The notes under the pieces are model-generated. The model was given only the letters and a program-made list of their open reading frames with translations, made no database searches and was not told the DNA's origin. The translations under genes and the position numbers were made by a program. Of a stretch of DNA of 64,000 nt, positions 21,216 to 34,692 are shown piece by piece (the first letter of the stretch is position 1; every line of letters begins with the position of its first letter). Source of the DNA: Galbula dea. Taxonomy: Eukaryota > Chordata > Aves > Piciformes > Galbulidae. The DNA is taken from the NCBI GenBank assembly GCA_013399015.1, contig VWZX01006241.1, forward strand, positions 248,001-312,000, given 5' to 3'.

Positions 21216-23390
21216 ATGTCTATATGAATTCTCTGAACAAGACTCACTCTTGACTGGCTGTGCTGCAGTGGGGGGTAGATAGAGGAAAGCCTCACTTCTA
21301 AGCAACAGAGAACCACAGCTGGTGTTTCCAGATGTGCATCAAGGGAGGAGAGTTGATGAGAGGTGCATGTGTGAGAGTTGCATATGTAAGATATGCTGCA
21401 CTGTGGAAGTGGGATGGCTCTGTATCTGGCAGCTCTTGCCCTCACTAACATGCCAGCCAAGCTCTTGGGCACTGGCACTGGTGCCAGCACAAACCCAGGC
21501 TGACTACTCTTTCAGAAGGCAAATATCTCTGATAGGGAATTTTTATTATACCACTTGAGATGTGTTCAATGCATGTTTGTGCTTAAATATAAAATAAAAA
21601 ACATTACAATGCATGGATAGAGTCCCACTGCAATATGTGGGTTCACATGGAGTCTGCAAGGATGCATCACGAGCAGATTCCTTATATACCCTTGCATCAG
21701 CATCAATCCTTTCCAAACAGTCCTTCTGTCTCTGGCATTCCTGCTTCCAGCCTGTTCAACCCCTTCTTGTAGTTGGGACTTTTTGCTCTTCTTGATAGAT
21801 GATTCCTCAGTCACAAATTATCACTGCTGAGCAGTTTTAATTAGAATTTCCCCTTATCCCAGACAAGACCCAGAAACCAAGAATTAAGCCCTTATGAGTG
21901 TAAAAGTAAGCAGGCTACAGTAATGTTCTCATCTCCTTATGACTACATTGGGCAGGAGATGACAAAATTGCAGCTCCCACAGCAGTAAGACAAGTCTCTA
22001 GGAACCTTATAGGAAATTATCCCTAGGTCCAAACTGAGACCATGACCCAGCTGGAAAAGCCCTTGGACTCCAACTCTTTGGCTATCCAAGTTCTAGTGTT
22101 CAACCAACTGCCCATGGGACCTGGTGTTTTTCATCAGAACAGATTATTAAACCAGGAGTATGGGGCAGGTCTGCACAGTAGCCACCAAATACCAGAGCTG
22201 CTCTCCAGCTAGGTCCCAACAAGTGTTAAAGTCATGTCCTGAGCCAGTGAGATCTGCTCCCATTCCATTTACTACTAAGCTGGCTTAATACCATCCTGAT
22301 TGGCAAGGAAAGCTTAGAAACTTGGCTTAAGTGAAGTGTCTTAGGAAGCATGTCCTGGACTCCAGGTAGTCATCTTTTTGTCTTCTGAAAAAGGGAGAAC
22401 CTCCAGCATGATTTCAGCAAAACCTCTTTCAGGATGTACTATCATTGCCCAAAATCCAGCAGGATGCACTGGCCAGTGATGTCCTGGTGGTCCCTTCCTT
22501 CTCACAAGGGACTCAGGATAATCTGCAAGCTATGGGAGGAGAGTGTATGGGATCTGCCAAGGAGGTGAGAGACACCATTGGACAGCAAGACTTGCTTCTG
22601 AGCCTTGTAGGGCAGCACCCCAGAACGAGCATTTAAAGAGATTCTTTTGAGAATAGCTTGAGAGTCCAAATTAGAGATCAACAAATACAGCCAGATGGAC
22701 ACTGGTGCCTTCTGGACACCTGCATCATTTATTGATGCTATCAGGACTCAGCCACGCTGCCAAAACTGGAGGCATAGGTCCTTTGCCAAGTCTATGCCCA
22801 GCACAAACTCCTACTCTGCCACAAGGACAGAAAAAAACAACCAGGACTCACACTGAACAGGAACCTGGCTCAGCTGTCCAGTCTGTCCCAAAAGCCAAGC
22901 TGTAGTAAAACACTGTCCTGCCAGTTGAGCCATCTGTCTTGCTCCAGTTTAATAATGAGACATATTCTTATTTTACCTAGTGGAGTTTTTCAGCTCAGCT
23001 AGTTCTTTTCAAAAAGTTTATCTTTAGCTTTATATCAACAACAATGCTATCCTTGAAATCTGCCAGTGCAAAAGGTACCCATATCCACAATATTTTCAGG
23101 TCTGTATGAGTGAAACAAACATCTTCCAAACCACTGACATCGGATCAAGCAGCCCAAGACCCTCCCACAACCTTGCTATTAAACTTTCTGAGCCCAGAGA
23201 ATAACATGTTATATCAAGCCAGTCTAACAGGACTGGTATCTGTTCTACAAGGAGCCCTGAACCATGCCTAGAAATACTTACGAAGAGCATCAGGTGAGCC
23301 ATGCCCACAGTGGCACAGGTCATTTCTTGTCATCATTTACTCAACCACTGTAGTGGTACAGAAGAGGTTTTTTATTATTAACTTCAACTT
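21216..23390. other. Non-coding stretch, no gene recognised
   Basis: The minus-strand 132-codon frame (21092-21490) enters the CR1 and is not a gene. A T/A-rich patch occurs at 21580-21600. No exon recognised. Confidence 0.6.
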
Positions 23391-23456
23391 CAAAAACAAA
23401 CAAAAACCCCAACCAAACCAACCAACCAAACAAAAAACAACAAACCAAAACAAACA
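23391..23456. repeat. A/C-only low-complexity tract
   Basis: Sixty-six bases containing only A and C, with CAAA, CCAA and CAAAA units. It is an imperfect (CAAA)n-like repeat. Confidence 0.95.
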
Positions 23457-26217
23457 TTTAAGCCTGTAGCACAAGGAAGATGGCTGCCTCTGTGCAAATG
23501 TACCCAGAAAATCCTCATGCTGTGTACCTGGAGGCACTGCAAAAGGTGACTGAACATAAGAGCTGTGGCTGTCTTCTTCCCCCTTTTTCAGCAGTTAGTT
23601 TTGTCTGGTTGGGATTAGCACAACATTGAATGTGTCAGCTAGGTACAAAATCGTTGTCAGCACCAGAAAAATCACTTGCCCTGTGGACAAGCTTTATGCA
23701 CAATCAGCTGCTCTGGACAAGGCACAGATTCAGCACGTCCAGACGTGAAAAGCCAACAGTAGAGCTGTGCTGCTCCTCTCTGGGATGAATGAACTAACGG
23801 ATGGGCCACAGAAAACTTCATCCCCGAGTGTGAAGGGAGAAATAAGCCCGTGTTGGTGAGCCTGCAGAGAGCCCCGGGGCAGCCCTGTCAGCCAGCTCTG
23901 CCCAGCACTGGAGCTGCACACAAAGAACCTGAAACCCGATTGAATGGGAGAAAGGGCAGCAGCCAGCAGATGCCATCTGCCAGGGAGCTGACCCTGCGCC
24001 TTGAAACAGGGACTCCGGTGTCAGCAGCAAAGCTCTTCTTTCAAGGGTGAAACACAGAGCAGTTGACCTTCAGGTGACAGTTTGCAGAGTGTCAGCTCGA
24101 ATGACACTGGGGAGGGGTGCGGGTGTTATTAAGGTAAATGATACCTCTTGCAAACAGGAAAATAACAACATTCCCCCGGGGAAAAGAAGCCTGTGATTTC
24201 TCCCCGATGTTAGACTTCTTGTGCTTCACAGATCCCCTGTTGGAGACAAGAGCCAGGGTACCTGCGTTTCTCATGAAGAGTAAATTGCCTTTTAACTCCT
24301 CTCCCTTGCTTTATAACCGTCCTACTTAGATGTAATGATGTGCGGAACTTTACAAAGCATTTTCAGATGACCTGGAATGCTTGCCAGCTTGTGAGTAGAG
24401 CAAATAGCTTAGCCAGGATAACAGAGAGGAAATCCATTGAATAGCTCAAGTCATTAAGATGTTTGCATTTGATGAGACAACCACTGCCAAGGGCCCAAGG
24501 AAAAGAAATGAGTCGGTGCTGCCCATGCAAGGTGCTGTGAGCCATGCCTGCACCCACCACTGACATCCCATCACCAGATGCAGAAGCGAGTTGCTGAGCT
24601 CAAATCTTCTCCATGTGCACTAAGCTGATTGTGTTCTGCCCAAGATCTTGAAAAGCTACAACACACAATTCAGCAATTCCACACACCAGCAAATAAAAAT
24701 CAAATTAAATTCCATAGTAACCACATCTACATCACTCCAAAGAGCTGCAGGGAGAAGGGTTGAGGCAGCAGCTGTACCTCACTGGTGCTTACTTCAGAGA
24801 ACATCATCAACCTGAAATTATAAGGTAGAGTTAAAAACCTCCTCCTCCCCATCTCCATTCCTGTAGCTTTCAACCATATTTTACAACTTTAAGAAAACTT
24901 TTTCCCTCTTTATTCCTGAGTGAAATGCACCCTTCTTTCCTCCTCCATCCTTGCCCAGAGAATGGGGAGGATCACTGCAGGAGGAGTAAGTGCTGACCAC
25001 TCTCAGGGGTCAGGGAGGAGGCAAAGGCATGCAGACGTAGGAGCCCTCTGGCTGCATTTGGGTATGTCACTTCTCACCACACACACCTTGGAAAGGGAAG
25101 CTGGGATAATTGCAAATGCCTCAAATGTAAAGGAGAATTTTATCAGTGTCATACAGCCCCAGGGATAAGTGCAAAGGGAAGGCAGAAGAGATCAGGACTG
25201 CAACCAAACAAAAAAGCTGTTTCACACTGATAACTTCTGTGAAGAGCCCAGGAGTCAGACACCTTCAAGGCAATGCGTTACAAGGCCCTTGTCCCTACCC
25301 AGCTCTCAGCTCCTCAGTGGGAGGGACATCCTGTGGTGCCATCAGGGCTTCCCTTTGCTTGCTCTTTCTCCTTGACCTTCCTCCTTCTCTGGCTCCTACT
25401 ATTTTGCTTTCTCACCCTAGGTTTCAGGTTCTGGAGCAAAAAAAGAAAGGAGAGTTGCAAGTGCTCAGATAGAAGATATTGCTCTGGGGATTATGTTTTA
25501 CCCGAATTGTCAGAATACCATTTGAGCACTAATACTGGATGGTTATATCAGAACAAATTCAGATTAATTCCTTGGGTTTTTTTCTCCCTAACTGGCTGTG
25601 GCAACTCATCATATCCAAGAGAGTATCAGGAGAGATAAGAGGAATGCATGCCCATCCAGAGGGGTGTTAAAGTCATCCCTAATTGGGCTCGTTATATGCT
25701 GACTCTCTGTGTGTCATTTCAACAGCTCAAGGACCCCTTATGAGAAACTAATGACTTCAGAGCAATGTACATTACACACGGTTAGACAGAATTCTTCCCC
25801 AAGTCTCATTTTTCTTTGTAGGAGGCACAACAACACTTGATTTTTTTTATAACTACATAAACACTGTGAGAGCAGCAGTTGTCTGAAGTGAAGAAATCCC
25901 AGGGCAAATCAGATTAGTCAGAGACACAGTGCTGAAGTCTTCAAAATCCATGTCTGCACTGGGGAAGCCGTGTCCTTTGCAATGCTATTCCTTTCTGAGT
26001 GATCCTCTTCTGATGCAGCACAGGTGTTGTCCCAGGGCTATGGAGTTCTTCTTCCTTCAACAAGAAGACATGAAGTTTTCAGAAAGGCAGTTGCTGGGGT
26101 TTGCTCTAAACTGTGTTAGGAGCAGTTCCCTGGGCACTTAGTGAATGCTGGATTCGCACTTTTCCCTCACACCACCATTCATAAATATATTCACCAGCGT
26201 CAGTTATTCACACAGAA
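23457..26217. other. Non-coding stretch, no gene recognised
   Basis: Bases 23.8-24.35 kb are unique-looking and somewhat richer in CpG. A 121-codon frame at 25273-25638 includes a hydrophobic run (SLTFLLLWLLLFCFLTLGF) but no start context, domain or splice support, so I take it as chance from a CT-rich stretch. Confidence 0.6.
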
Positions 26218-26276
26218 TTTGGCAAGAGGCCCACTGAATTCAGCAGAGAGGACTCCATTGACTTTGGTAGACTTTG
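26218..26276. repeat. Possible ancient amniote repeat relic
   Basis: The block CCCACTGAATTCAGC, then GACTCCATTGACTTTGG, then AGACTTTGCA resembles an old, partly self-complementary interspersed repeat common in turtles, crocodiles and birds, which has CCACTGAAGTCAATGG followed by CCATTGACTTCAGTGGGC. I know it by pattern and cannot name the family. The match is short and diverged. Confidence 0.35.
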
Positions 26277-29200
26277 CACATTGCAAGTGAGAACAGATGG
26301 AGGCTCCATTCACCAGTTGCCACTCGTTATTTAAAGCTTATTATTGTTGATAAGTTTGGTTCATACATTCACAAATGAAGTGCGATCCAAGTGGTGTAAC
26401 CACTGCTGAGTGCTGGTGAATGGCAGCTGTGCTCTTCCAACAATGGAGTGAATAAAGGACACCTCTGTATACACAGGGCTTACAAACAGAAGTTTATTGG
26501 GCTGCTTATCTCTCAACCTTCAGAAGGCAGTAGATCCGCATCCAGTGCTTTCTGCCCACCAGAAAAAGCCAGCTCCTAACCGTTCTGCTGTGAAACACCA
26601 CAGACTAGCACAGGAGGAAGAAAAAAAAGCAATCACACATGAGCACAGGTCCTCTCTGTTGTCAGCAGGAAGGTCCCACAGATTTTGGCTGGAGCTGTAC
26701 AGAGCCCTTCCATAAGCTATAGTCATCCAGAGTGGAAACCCTCTTTGCACCATGAAGAAACAAGGAATCATGTTTCTTGAACACAGGCAGAGGAAGGGAA
26801 GTCTTTTAGAGCAAAAGATCTTCCTATACCTGGCTAATGCAGCTTTGGTGAAGATCTTTCCTCCAAGGGCCCACATCAATGTGATTACCTAAGCCATATC
26901 TCATCCCACTCCAGTGAAGCTTCACAACTCCACATAGCAAAGAAAGTAATGTGGGTGCTGCCCACTAGCTCATGGGCACCCAGTGCTCCACAAGCAGCTT
27001 TTGTGAAAGGCAGGAAAAGTTAATGTTGCCTATTGGGCTCCAGGGTTATCACAGCCTTAAGAGAGGTGCAAGTAGTTCAGGGATTTCTAGCATTAATAAA
27101 ACAGAAGGGTCAATGGCTGCCACAAGCAAGCTAAAAAGAGCAGTTAAAAATCCACCTTGAGTTTAAGGGGTAAGATTAAAAATAAAAAAGACTTGTTAAG
27201 CTAATCTAGAGGAAGCACTAAGAGCACCAACATGAGAGCAGCAAGAGGGAGACAAACGACTTAATCCAAAGAGAGAATGCAACCAGCAAAAGTGGATCAC
27301 TGAAGAACAAGCAAAGCCAGAGGCCTGAGCCCATGGGACTTCTTCTTCAGAAAATAGTGTGAGAAATACAAGAACCATTCCCTGCCACAGGTCTGAGATA
27401 GATATAAACAATTAACACTGATCTGTAAAATCATCCCAAAGGATAGCACTGGACACACCTGTAGCAACAGGTAATTAATTTCAGCTCCCACATACTTGAA
27501 AAGAAGCATCAGTGTAGCCTCCTCAAACAGCATCATGTAGCCAGTTGCTAGTTTTGGGAGTGCCACAGCTGGAGAATATCTGTGATATTCCATTGAGGCT
27601 GGATGCTGGGCAGCCTTACATCCCTTGGGAGCTGCTTTGTGTGTTAACTAGACAGCACCAAAGGTTAGTGAAGGACAAGTTTGAAGACTATCCCTGTCAC
27701 AGCTTCATTGCCTACAACTGAAAACCAAACTTATGTTTCCTTATTTTGTCTTCTTTTGTGTCTTCACAAATATGGTAGTGGGACTGTGTGAAAATGTCAG
27801 AGCTTTGGGGCTCTCACAACAGCAGGAAAGCACATTTCTGGTCCTAGGAATCAGAAATTCTCCCTAAAAACACAAAACAGCTTAGCTGTGTCCTCAGTGG
27901 AGTTTCATTTCTTGTAGTGATCTCTGTGGCTTGGGGTTTCAGAGCCGGGAAGCTACTCCTGGTATCAAGATTAACATCCCTCAGGCATTCTGAGACCTGT
28001 GTGCAGTGCTCTCCTTCCCTTCAGAGAAAGTTCTTCTCCTTCCTCTCACCCAGGCTCTACACCATTGCAAACCACATGAATGGAGCTGGGTGATCCCAAG
28101 GACATGACTGGTGCCACTCACCTGAGAAGGAAGCCAGCATAAGAGGCCAACAGGGAAGACATGAGAAGTTTGATTTTGTTTTGTTTTGATGGCTACTCAC
28201 TCCTCGGTTTGGCACAGCCAGGGCCAGCCTTGGGATGGGAGAGAACAAACAGACCCATTGAGAAACAAGTGTATGGAGAAATGCACCTCTCCCTCCTGTG
28301 CCATCAGACCATATCAGCTGAGGCAGCAGCCACATGAAGAGCACGATAAATGCATCAGGTCCTCCTGTTGCTCCCAAAGACTCTGGATATGGTCTGTGCC
28401 CTGTCAGCTGTCTGGATGGCTTTTCTGTAGGAGCTCCATGGACAGTCCAGCACTCTGAGAGAACATGGGGAAAAAAGATGCCACATTCCTTCAATGGAGG
28501 TTTTTGTGTCCCTTGGGGACTTGCTTACTGCCCAGGTGCTCACACAGGACAGAGCTGCCAGAAAAGAGGTTCTGACCACTAGTGATGGACGTTGTACAAG
28601 ATCTTCACAGGAAAGAGTCACAGGAGACAATGAAGACTAGATGGGAAATGCAAGTGTGTCTCCAGAGAAGACAAGACACCCACGGTTTCCAAACAGACCA
28701 TCTGAGGGATTGTCTGTTTGCAGCACTTCCTCAAGAGACTTGTCACTGCAGCGTGGGTGCCGTGCTCACACTGGCTGAGACCTGCGAGGCAGCCTCTTTG
28801 AGGTAGCTTCTGCTTCATCACAACCATTTTCAGCACTGTGAAAGAATGCTACAACTTCGCCAAAATGAGCTGCAGGCTGGAGGGATCCTTTGTTTGAGAG
28901 GAGTTGTCATCCAGCCACTTTGTTTGGTTTCCAGTTACTCTGTGCACCAGTGAAACATTGCCAGAAGCTAGCACTTGCTATGCTGCAGTATGTCACCAGC
29001 AGAAGGAAAACGCATTTGCCTAGGTGTGAGCTGACACAATTTACCCATCATCAGAATCAGACAAAAACTTCCTTTTCGTGTCTGTTTAAGAAACAGTAGC
29101 CAATGGGAATTGCCACCTGCTTGCAAAATGGCATTCTGTTGAAATATGTCTAAATAAAAATATTATTTCTTCACTTCAGAACAAAAATCCAGGTTTTATT

Positions 29201-31389
29201 CTACAACCTTTACAATCATTTTATACTTCATATGCCAGTTGTGCTGGAGGACATCTGGAGTGAAGTCCTTGCATGGAGTAACGCCAGAGTCACATAAGAT
29301 GAACAAAGCCTGCTGTTTCTCCAGGTGTTACAATGGTTGAAGGGACAAAGAGAATGCATGTGAGTTACAGAGGAACTGAGTTCCTCCAGTCCCTACTTTC
29401 TCTTTCTGCTTCAGGGTTTTTTGCCGAGACTTCAGGAACAGCATCTCTTGGGTCAGAAAGCAGCTTGAAGGGCTGCTTTAGGGTTGGTTTTTTGCACCTT
29501 ATACATATCCTTCGAAGGCTGGATTGGGTCTTGTGGTGGTTTTGGCCATGGTTAATGCTACCATGGAGCTGATGTGTCTGCAGTGTTTTTCTTATCACGA
29601 TTGAGACCTGAATTTCTCAGGCAAACTACAACTAAGCTCATCTTACAACAAAAGCTGACCATCCCAGAGAGGTTTCCTACAACTCAAGTCTTTTCAGTGG
29701 TGAGCTATTTTTACAGCATCTCTTCTTCAACCATTTGGGTAGACCATGTCCCTGCTGCCTTCCTCTCTGTGCTAACCCACACATCACACAGGCCACAGGT
29801 GTGTCACCTGGTAGGTTGTGGAAGCCTCTCTCTTGCTTGCTTGATGACTGTGGGCATGTCCAACCAGTTTCCTGAGAAAGCCATATTTTTCCTCCCAGAA
29901 TTAACTCATACACTCAATAAAGGCCACTCCTTTGGTCTGCAAGGTCACATTTTGCCCAAGGCAGGACACCTTCTGTCACCTGTCCCTGTGCTTTCCTGCA
30001 CCCAATGGAGCTACTTAAAAAACATGGTTTCCTTCCACTCATTTCCTGGAACAAAGGCAGAAGAAAGGATGGTTCTTCTATATTTCAAAATCAGTTCTTA
30101 AAAAACAAAGCAAGCAACATTTCTGACCCCAGCTGCAGTCCTATCAGTGAAACCAGTTGAAGCAGGAGAGGGCCAGTCCATGAGGCACTTTGCTCCCAGA
30201 AGACATTGCTGTGCCAAGCTCAAATCCAAATAGTTCTCAGTTTTGGGTGGTTGGACTTACTAAATCAAACTCAAAAATTTCTGCTACCAATAGTTACCAT
30301 AAAAAGCACAGTAAAGTCAAATTCCTACATTTCCAGGGGAAAATGAGGTGAGCTGAACATGGGAGCTAATTCTTGTGCAGAGCTGGCTCTCCAAGCCCAT
30401 CCACCCTTTTGCTGCAGCACAGAGGGCATCATGGGCAAGGATGTCTCCCTTGTATGTTCATAGTGGCTATTATCTGGCACAGCAGTTCTGCTGCCACACT
30501 CCCAGGCTGGACAGGTAAGTCACAGCTCAGTCCCCTCTGCCCACAGCTCCTCTCCACAAAGGTGCCACTCTGTGCACCCAAGCAGGCAAGGACCAACGCT
30601 GCTGGTGCCAAGGTTTAGCAACGGTAACCTGGTGCTGAAGAGCAGCTTGGTTCTGTGGCTGGTATCAGTTAGTGCATGCAGAGGCTAAAAATAGAGACCC
30701 TCCACTCTCACAATGACTCAGAGATGCAGAAGGGAAACCCACAGGCTCCGTGCATGGCTGTCCCTGAGCTGATTGAAGAGTTTTCAACTAAAACTTTGGT
30801 TTGACACAAAACAGCTTTTTGAAAAACAAACTAACCAAAAAAAAAAACAACTAGCAAACCTCATCTCTCACCACCAAAGCTGCTGGGAAGATTTCTCACT
30901 TTGTCTAAGTTTGGAAGGGGTCTTTGATAGAATTTCTTCAATTCTAGTTGGCAAGCCCCCTGCAATTATTTACCTGTTAAGCTCTTCCTTGGAGACCTGT
31001 GAGAGCATAGGAAATGGTAATGGAAGTGAAAGGCGTGCAAGTCCTCTGACACCTACATGGGAAATGCAGTCCACTTTCCAAACAGCTCTAATTCCAGCTC
31101 AGGAAGAAAACACATCCACCAGCTGGCCTTCTTAAGCTCCCACAGGGAGATGATCCTTTAGTTCTTCAGCTCCCTCTGTTTGGACTCTTCACTGAGGGAC
31201 ATCAGCCAGTGCCACTCAGGTTTTCACCATGCCATTGATGATGATGATCTGGAGGCTTAGGGTCTTGATGCAGAAGTGGAAGAGAACTGAGATCCTGCAG
31301 AGAGGTCCATTGTTACTTCAACACTGCCTTGCCTATGAGGAGAGCAAGTCCTTCCTCCCTGGTGCTCTGTTTATCTGCTCTATGCTTAC
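26277..31389. other. 5.1-kb non-coding stretch, no gene recognised
   Basis: Contains the longest plus-strand frame of this part (29574-30101, 175 codons), which lacks any recognisable domain, has stops in CR1-free unique DNA on both sides, and is about the length expected once or twice by chance in the window. A small perfect inverted repeat (CCATGGT and ACCATGG, 7-base loop) lies at 29546-29566. An A run near 30838 has no polyadenylated exon upstream that I can see. Confidence 0.6.
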
Positions 31390-31566
31390 AGACCATTTTA
31401 GGAACGGTCAAGCACTGGGGCAGATGCCCACAGGTGGTGGAGTCTCCAGTCTAGAGAGTTTCAAAACAACTGGGTAAGGGCTGGAGCAATCTGACCCAGC
31501 TTTGACATTTGGAGGTTGGACTAGAGACTTCCAGGGATCCCTGCTAGCCTTAATTTTTCCAGGTAT
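31390..31566 (+). mobile_element. CR1 LINE, 3' end remnant
   Basis: Blocks GGTGGTGGAGTCTCCAGTC near 31433, GAGTTTCAAAACAACTGG near 31456, ATCTGACCCAGCTTTGA near 31489 and GGAGGTTGGACTAGAGACTTCC near 31510 are those of a CR1 3' end. The tail has decayed to TTAATTTTTCC. It is the same 3' type as the remnant at 5140. A 183-codon open frame (31502-32053) starts inside this remnant and is not a gene. Confidence 0.8.
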
Positions 31567-34450
31567 CTACTACGACCCTTCTCAGGCTCTCATGCCTAGT
31601 GGAGTTGGGCAGTTACAACCTGAACTCTTGAGAGTAGTGATGACTTTATCAGCACAGGAACAGAGTGGGCCATGGCAGCCAGACACTGACACAACCTACT
31701 CTCCAAGCCTCCTCTGCTTCTATTTGAGCTTCAGCTTGGCTGATTTTGTCCTTCCTCATTTGGAGGTGAGGAAAGGAGTAGCAGCATTGGGACACTCTAT
31801 GCAGGAGTCAGGGTCCCAGACAAAAGCACCTTTTTCACAAGGAGAGTCTCAAATCCATGCTGCTGCCAGCACCACCTCAGCAGAGGACCTGGGTGCCAAG
31901 CCAGTCTCTTCATTCCCCTATGCAGTCCCTAGAGGGGGCACAGACTGGGCTAGTTCTGTGGTGGTGCCTGTGTTGGACTGTGGATCTACAGGTGCTTCTC
32001 CATTGCATGCACAGGGCTGTGGAGGTACCAGCCAACTGACTGGTGACAGTTAGGATGTTGAACAATGAGAAAGCCAAGCTTCAGCTGAGAGAAAACAAAA
32101 CTGCTGCTGAGGTTGGTTCATTCTGTCTTAGCAGTGAAGCATGCACTGGTATAAGAGTTATGTCATGGGTGTCTCATCCTGCACTTATATCCTGAAAGCA
32201 TCCTTGCTGCCTTCTCTCCACTCTCTTGGATGTTCATGCTGGAGCTCAAACTCAGACAGCAAGGCTGGCCCTGCAGCAGGAGGGTATGAGCAGAAACATC
32301 TGCAAGAGGCCTCCAAATGCTGCATTAAAGCACTCTAGTGTCAAAGGCCTAAGGAAAGCGCTGAGTCCTAAGGGTGACCACAGCTCAGTCCCTGACAGCC
32401 TTCTGCGGAGAGGCAGCCCAAAGGCTGCACCAGACCTGCTCTGACTCTGCAGCTGGGAGGACCACAGCACAGCCCTGGTCTCCCAGCTGGAGGCTGTCCC
32501 ACAGGAGGCACAGCTGGATCATTGCTGGAGCAGGTTCCCAGCTCCCATGGGAACACCAGCACATCCCTGTGCCTTTGCTCCCTCCAAAATAGGCCAAGGG
32601 AAGCTAATGAAAATAAGATAAACCTATAGCAGTGGGATGACAGTAATTCTCACAGACAGCTGGGCTGAGAAAGACCTCAGAAAGCCACTCCCTCCTAGCC
32701 CTGTCAGGATCAGCCCTACCTAAACTAATAAACCATCTGCCTGCTGCCCTGGCCTATGACCCCAGCAGGGCAGAGACACCTGGCAGCAAGGACTGAAGGT
32801 GGAGATAGACCCTCCAGATCCATCCAGAGCTCCCATGCTCAGTACTAAAAGCTACTGGCTGGGCTGTTCCCTTTCCAGAAACCCACCACCACTTAACCCA
32901 TCCCACCCCCTTGCTCATGTCAGAGGGAAGGTCATGAAGCAACATGTTGTCCCTTGTCACCACATGCAGGTTACACAGGTCCCCTGCACAGCAGCGGTCA
33001 CACCTGCCACAGCCTGGGCATGGGCTTTATCTGGTCTGCTGAACACCACCTGGGGCTTCAGCAAGTCCACTGGGAGGGACATGTCCTGCCCTGAGCTTAC
33101 CTGAGAGCTGACACTGCCATAAGCATCTGCCAAACAGGGCATGTGAAGCAAAGACGTTTGGTGGGCCCTGATCGCAGGGGCAACTGCTAGCTCCTGGGTT
33201 GAGAAGCAGGTCCAGAACCTATGTCCATCTTTCAGTTCACTTGTGCCAAAGCCTTGCAGCCAGTCTCTGGTCAGAAGAGGGTCCATCCCATGCTCTTACC
33301 TGTTTCTGACTCCAAGAAACCCAGATAACAATTTCTGTTGCAAGAACAACTAAATTTTCAGTTAAATCATTGAACCAGAAAATTATTTTGTAATCAATTT
33401 AGATCAAGCCATTTTTATTTTCCCTCTTTCTCATCAGCAAAGCATTATGTTTGGGATTAGCTAGGAACACTTTGTTCCAGGTAAAACAAAGCTTCTGCTT
33501 TTATTATAGTCCTTTGTAACAAAGTCAGGTCCTTGGACCTGAACTGAGGGTCAGTTCACTTTCAACTGAGATATCAGAGCTGAGGCTCCGCTAGGACATT
33601 GGGTGTTTGGTCTGGGTCCTGCCTCTGCCCATGGATATCTCCCACACCAGCAGGCTGGGACACCTCTCTGTGTCCCTCATATTTCTCTCCTGGAGAACCC
33701 CTATGAAGCAACTGTCAGACACAGGAGCAAGACACCTGCCCTTACAGGAAGGAGCATAACCCCCAGGATGGTAAGATGTTCTCACTCTCCATGGACAAAT
33801 ATTTTGTTATTCTTCACAAAACAGAGAGAATTGAGACAGTCTTCCACCCTCTGTCTCTAAACACCCACAGGAAGACAAAGGCACTCCACAGTTTGGCAGC
33901 TGTGGGAGCCCTGCCCCAGACATCTTACTCAGACCAAAAAGTCATGTCCAGCTTCCTGTGACCATCACTGGCATTTCCACAAATGCCATATATTTACTGT
34001 GAGAAAAGTCAGTCTCTGTCAAGAGAGTGTCAAACTTGAGTTTGTGGAAAACACTGGGTGGTTTTCCCCCATGAGGTGAAACAGCATTTTGTTTTGATCT
34101 GAATCAAGATTTTCTTTTTAGTCTGAAAATTTCTGGAATTGATGGCTTTTTTCCTTTCCCCTCCAAACCTGTTGTCTAGTTTTTTCCTCTGAAGCTTCCG
34201 ACCCTCAGGGTTCCTGGTCAGGTGTCTGGACAAGGCAGGATTCAGATCCCTATGAAATTGTCTGCTGCACTTTAATTGCAGCATTTTTGCTGTGTTACAA
34301 ATAATCAGAGTCTGCTTTGAACTAGGGCTCTGGGACTAAAAGAGAAGCACAGTGGGCCCAAAATGCTCCTGATGACTAGCAGCACAGAAATGTCACTGCT
34401 CCTACACACCAGACATCATTAAATATTTCCACTTTCTTTAGTGAAATGAC
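31567..34450. other. Non-coding stretch, no gene recognised
   Basis: Unique-looking, fairly GC-rich around 32.2-33.2 kb, AT-rich around 33.3-33.5 kb. Frames up to 109 codons have no family resemblance. A run of 14 A lies at 34451-34464. Confidence 0.6.
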
Positions 34451-34654
34451 AAAAAAAAAAAAAAGACATAGTTGATGCTTTCAGCACAGCACAAAAACTT
34501 CTATCCACATCTTAAGTGTCAGATTCATGCAGGAAGCAGAAGTGTTCTGTTTGTGAAAGGTGAGAACACGCTGCTCGGACAGCACAGTGCTCCTGCTGCT
34601 CCTCTGTGTGTTGGACTAACAACAGGCTTGAAATGAGACTAGATTCTAGTCTCT

Positions 34655-34692
34655 TTAGTTATTTTTTTTTTCTTTTTTCTTTTCATTTTTAA
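34655..34692. repeat. T-rich low-complexity tract
   Basis: A nearly pure T/C run with ten consecutive T. Just before it, at 34637-34651, is a perfect small palindrome (GACTAGA, T, TCTAGTC). Confidence 0.85.

Noticed and set aside
29574..30101. 175-codon plus-strand frame
   Set aside because: One or two frames of this size are expected by chance in 64 kb on six frames. There is no recognisable domain.
31502..32053. 183-codon plus-strand frame
   Set aside because: It starts within a CR1 3' remnant and continues into unique DNA with no domain.
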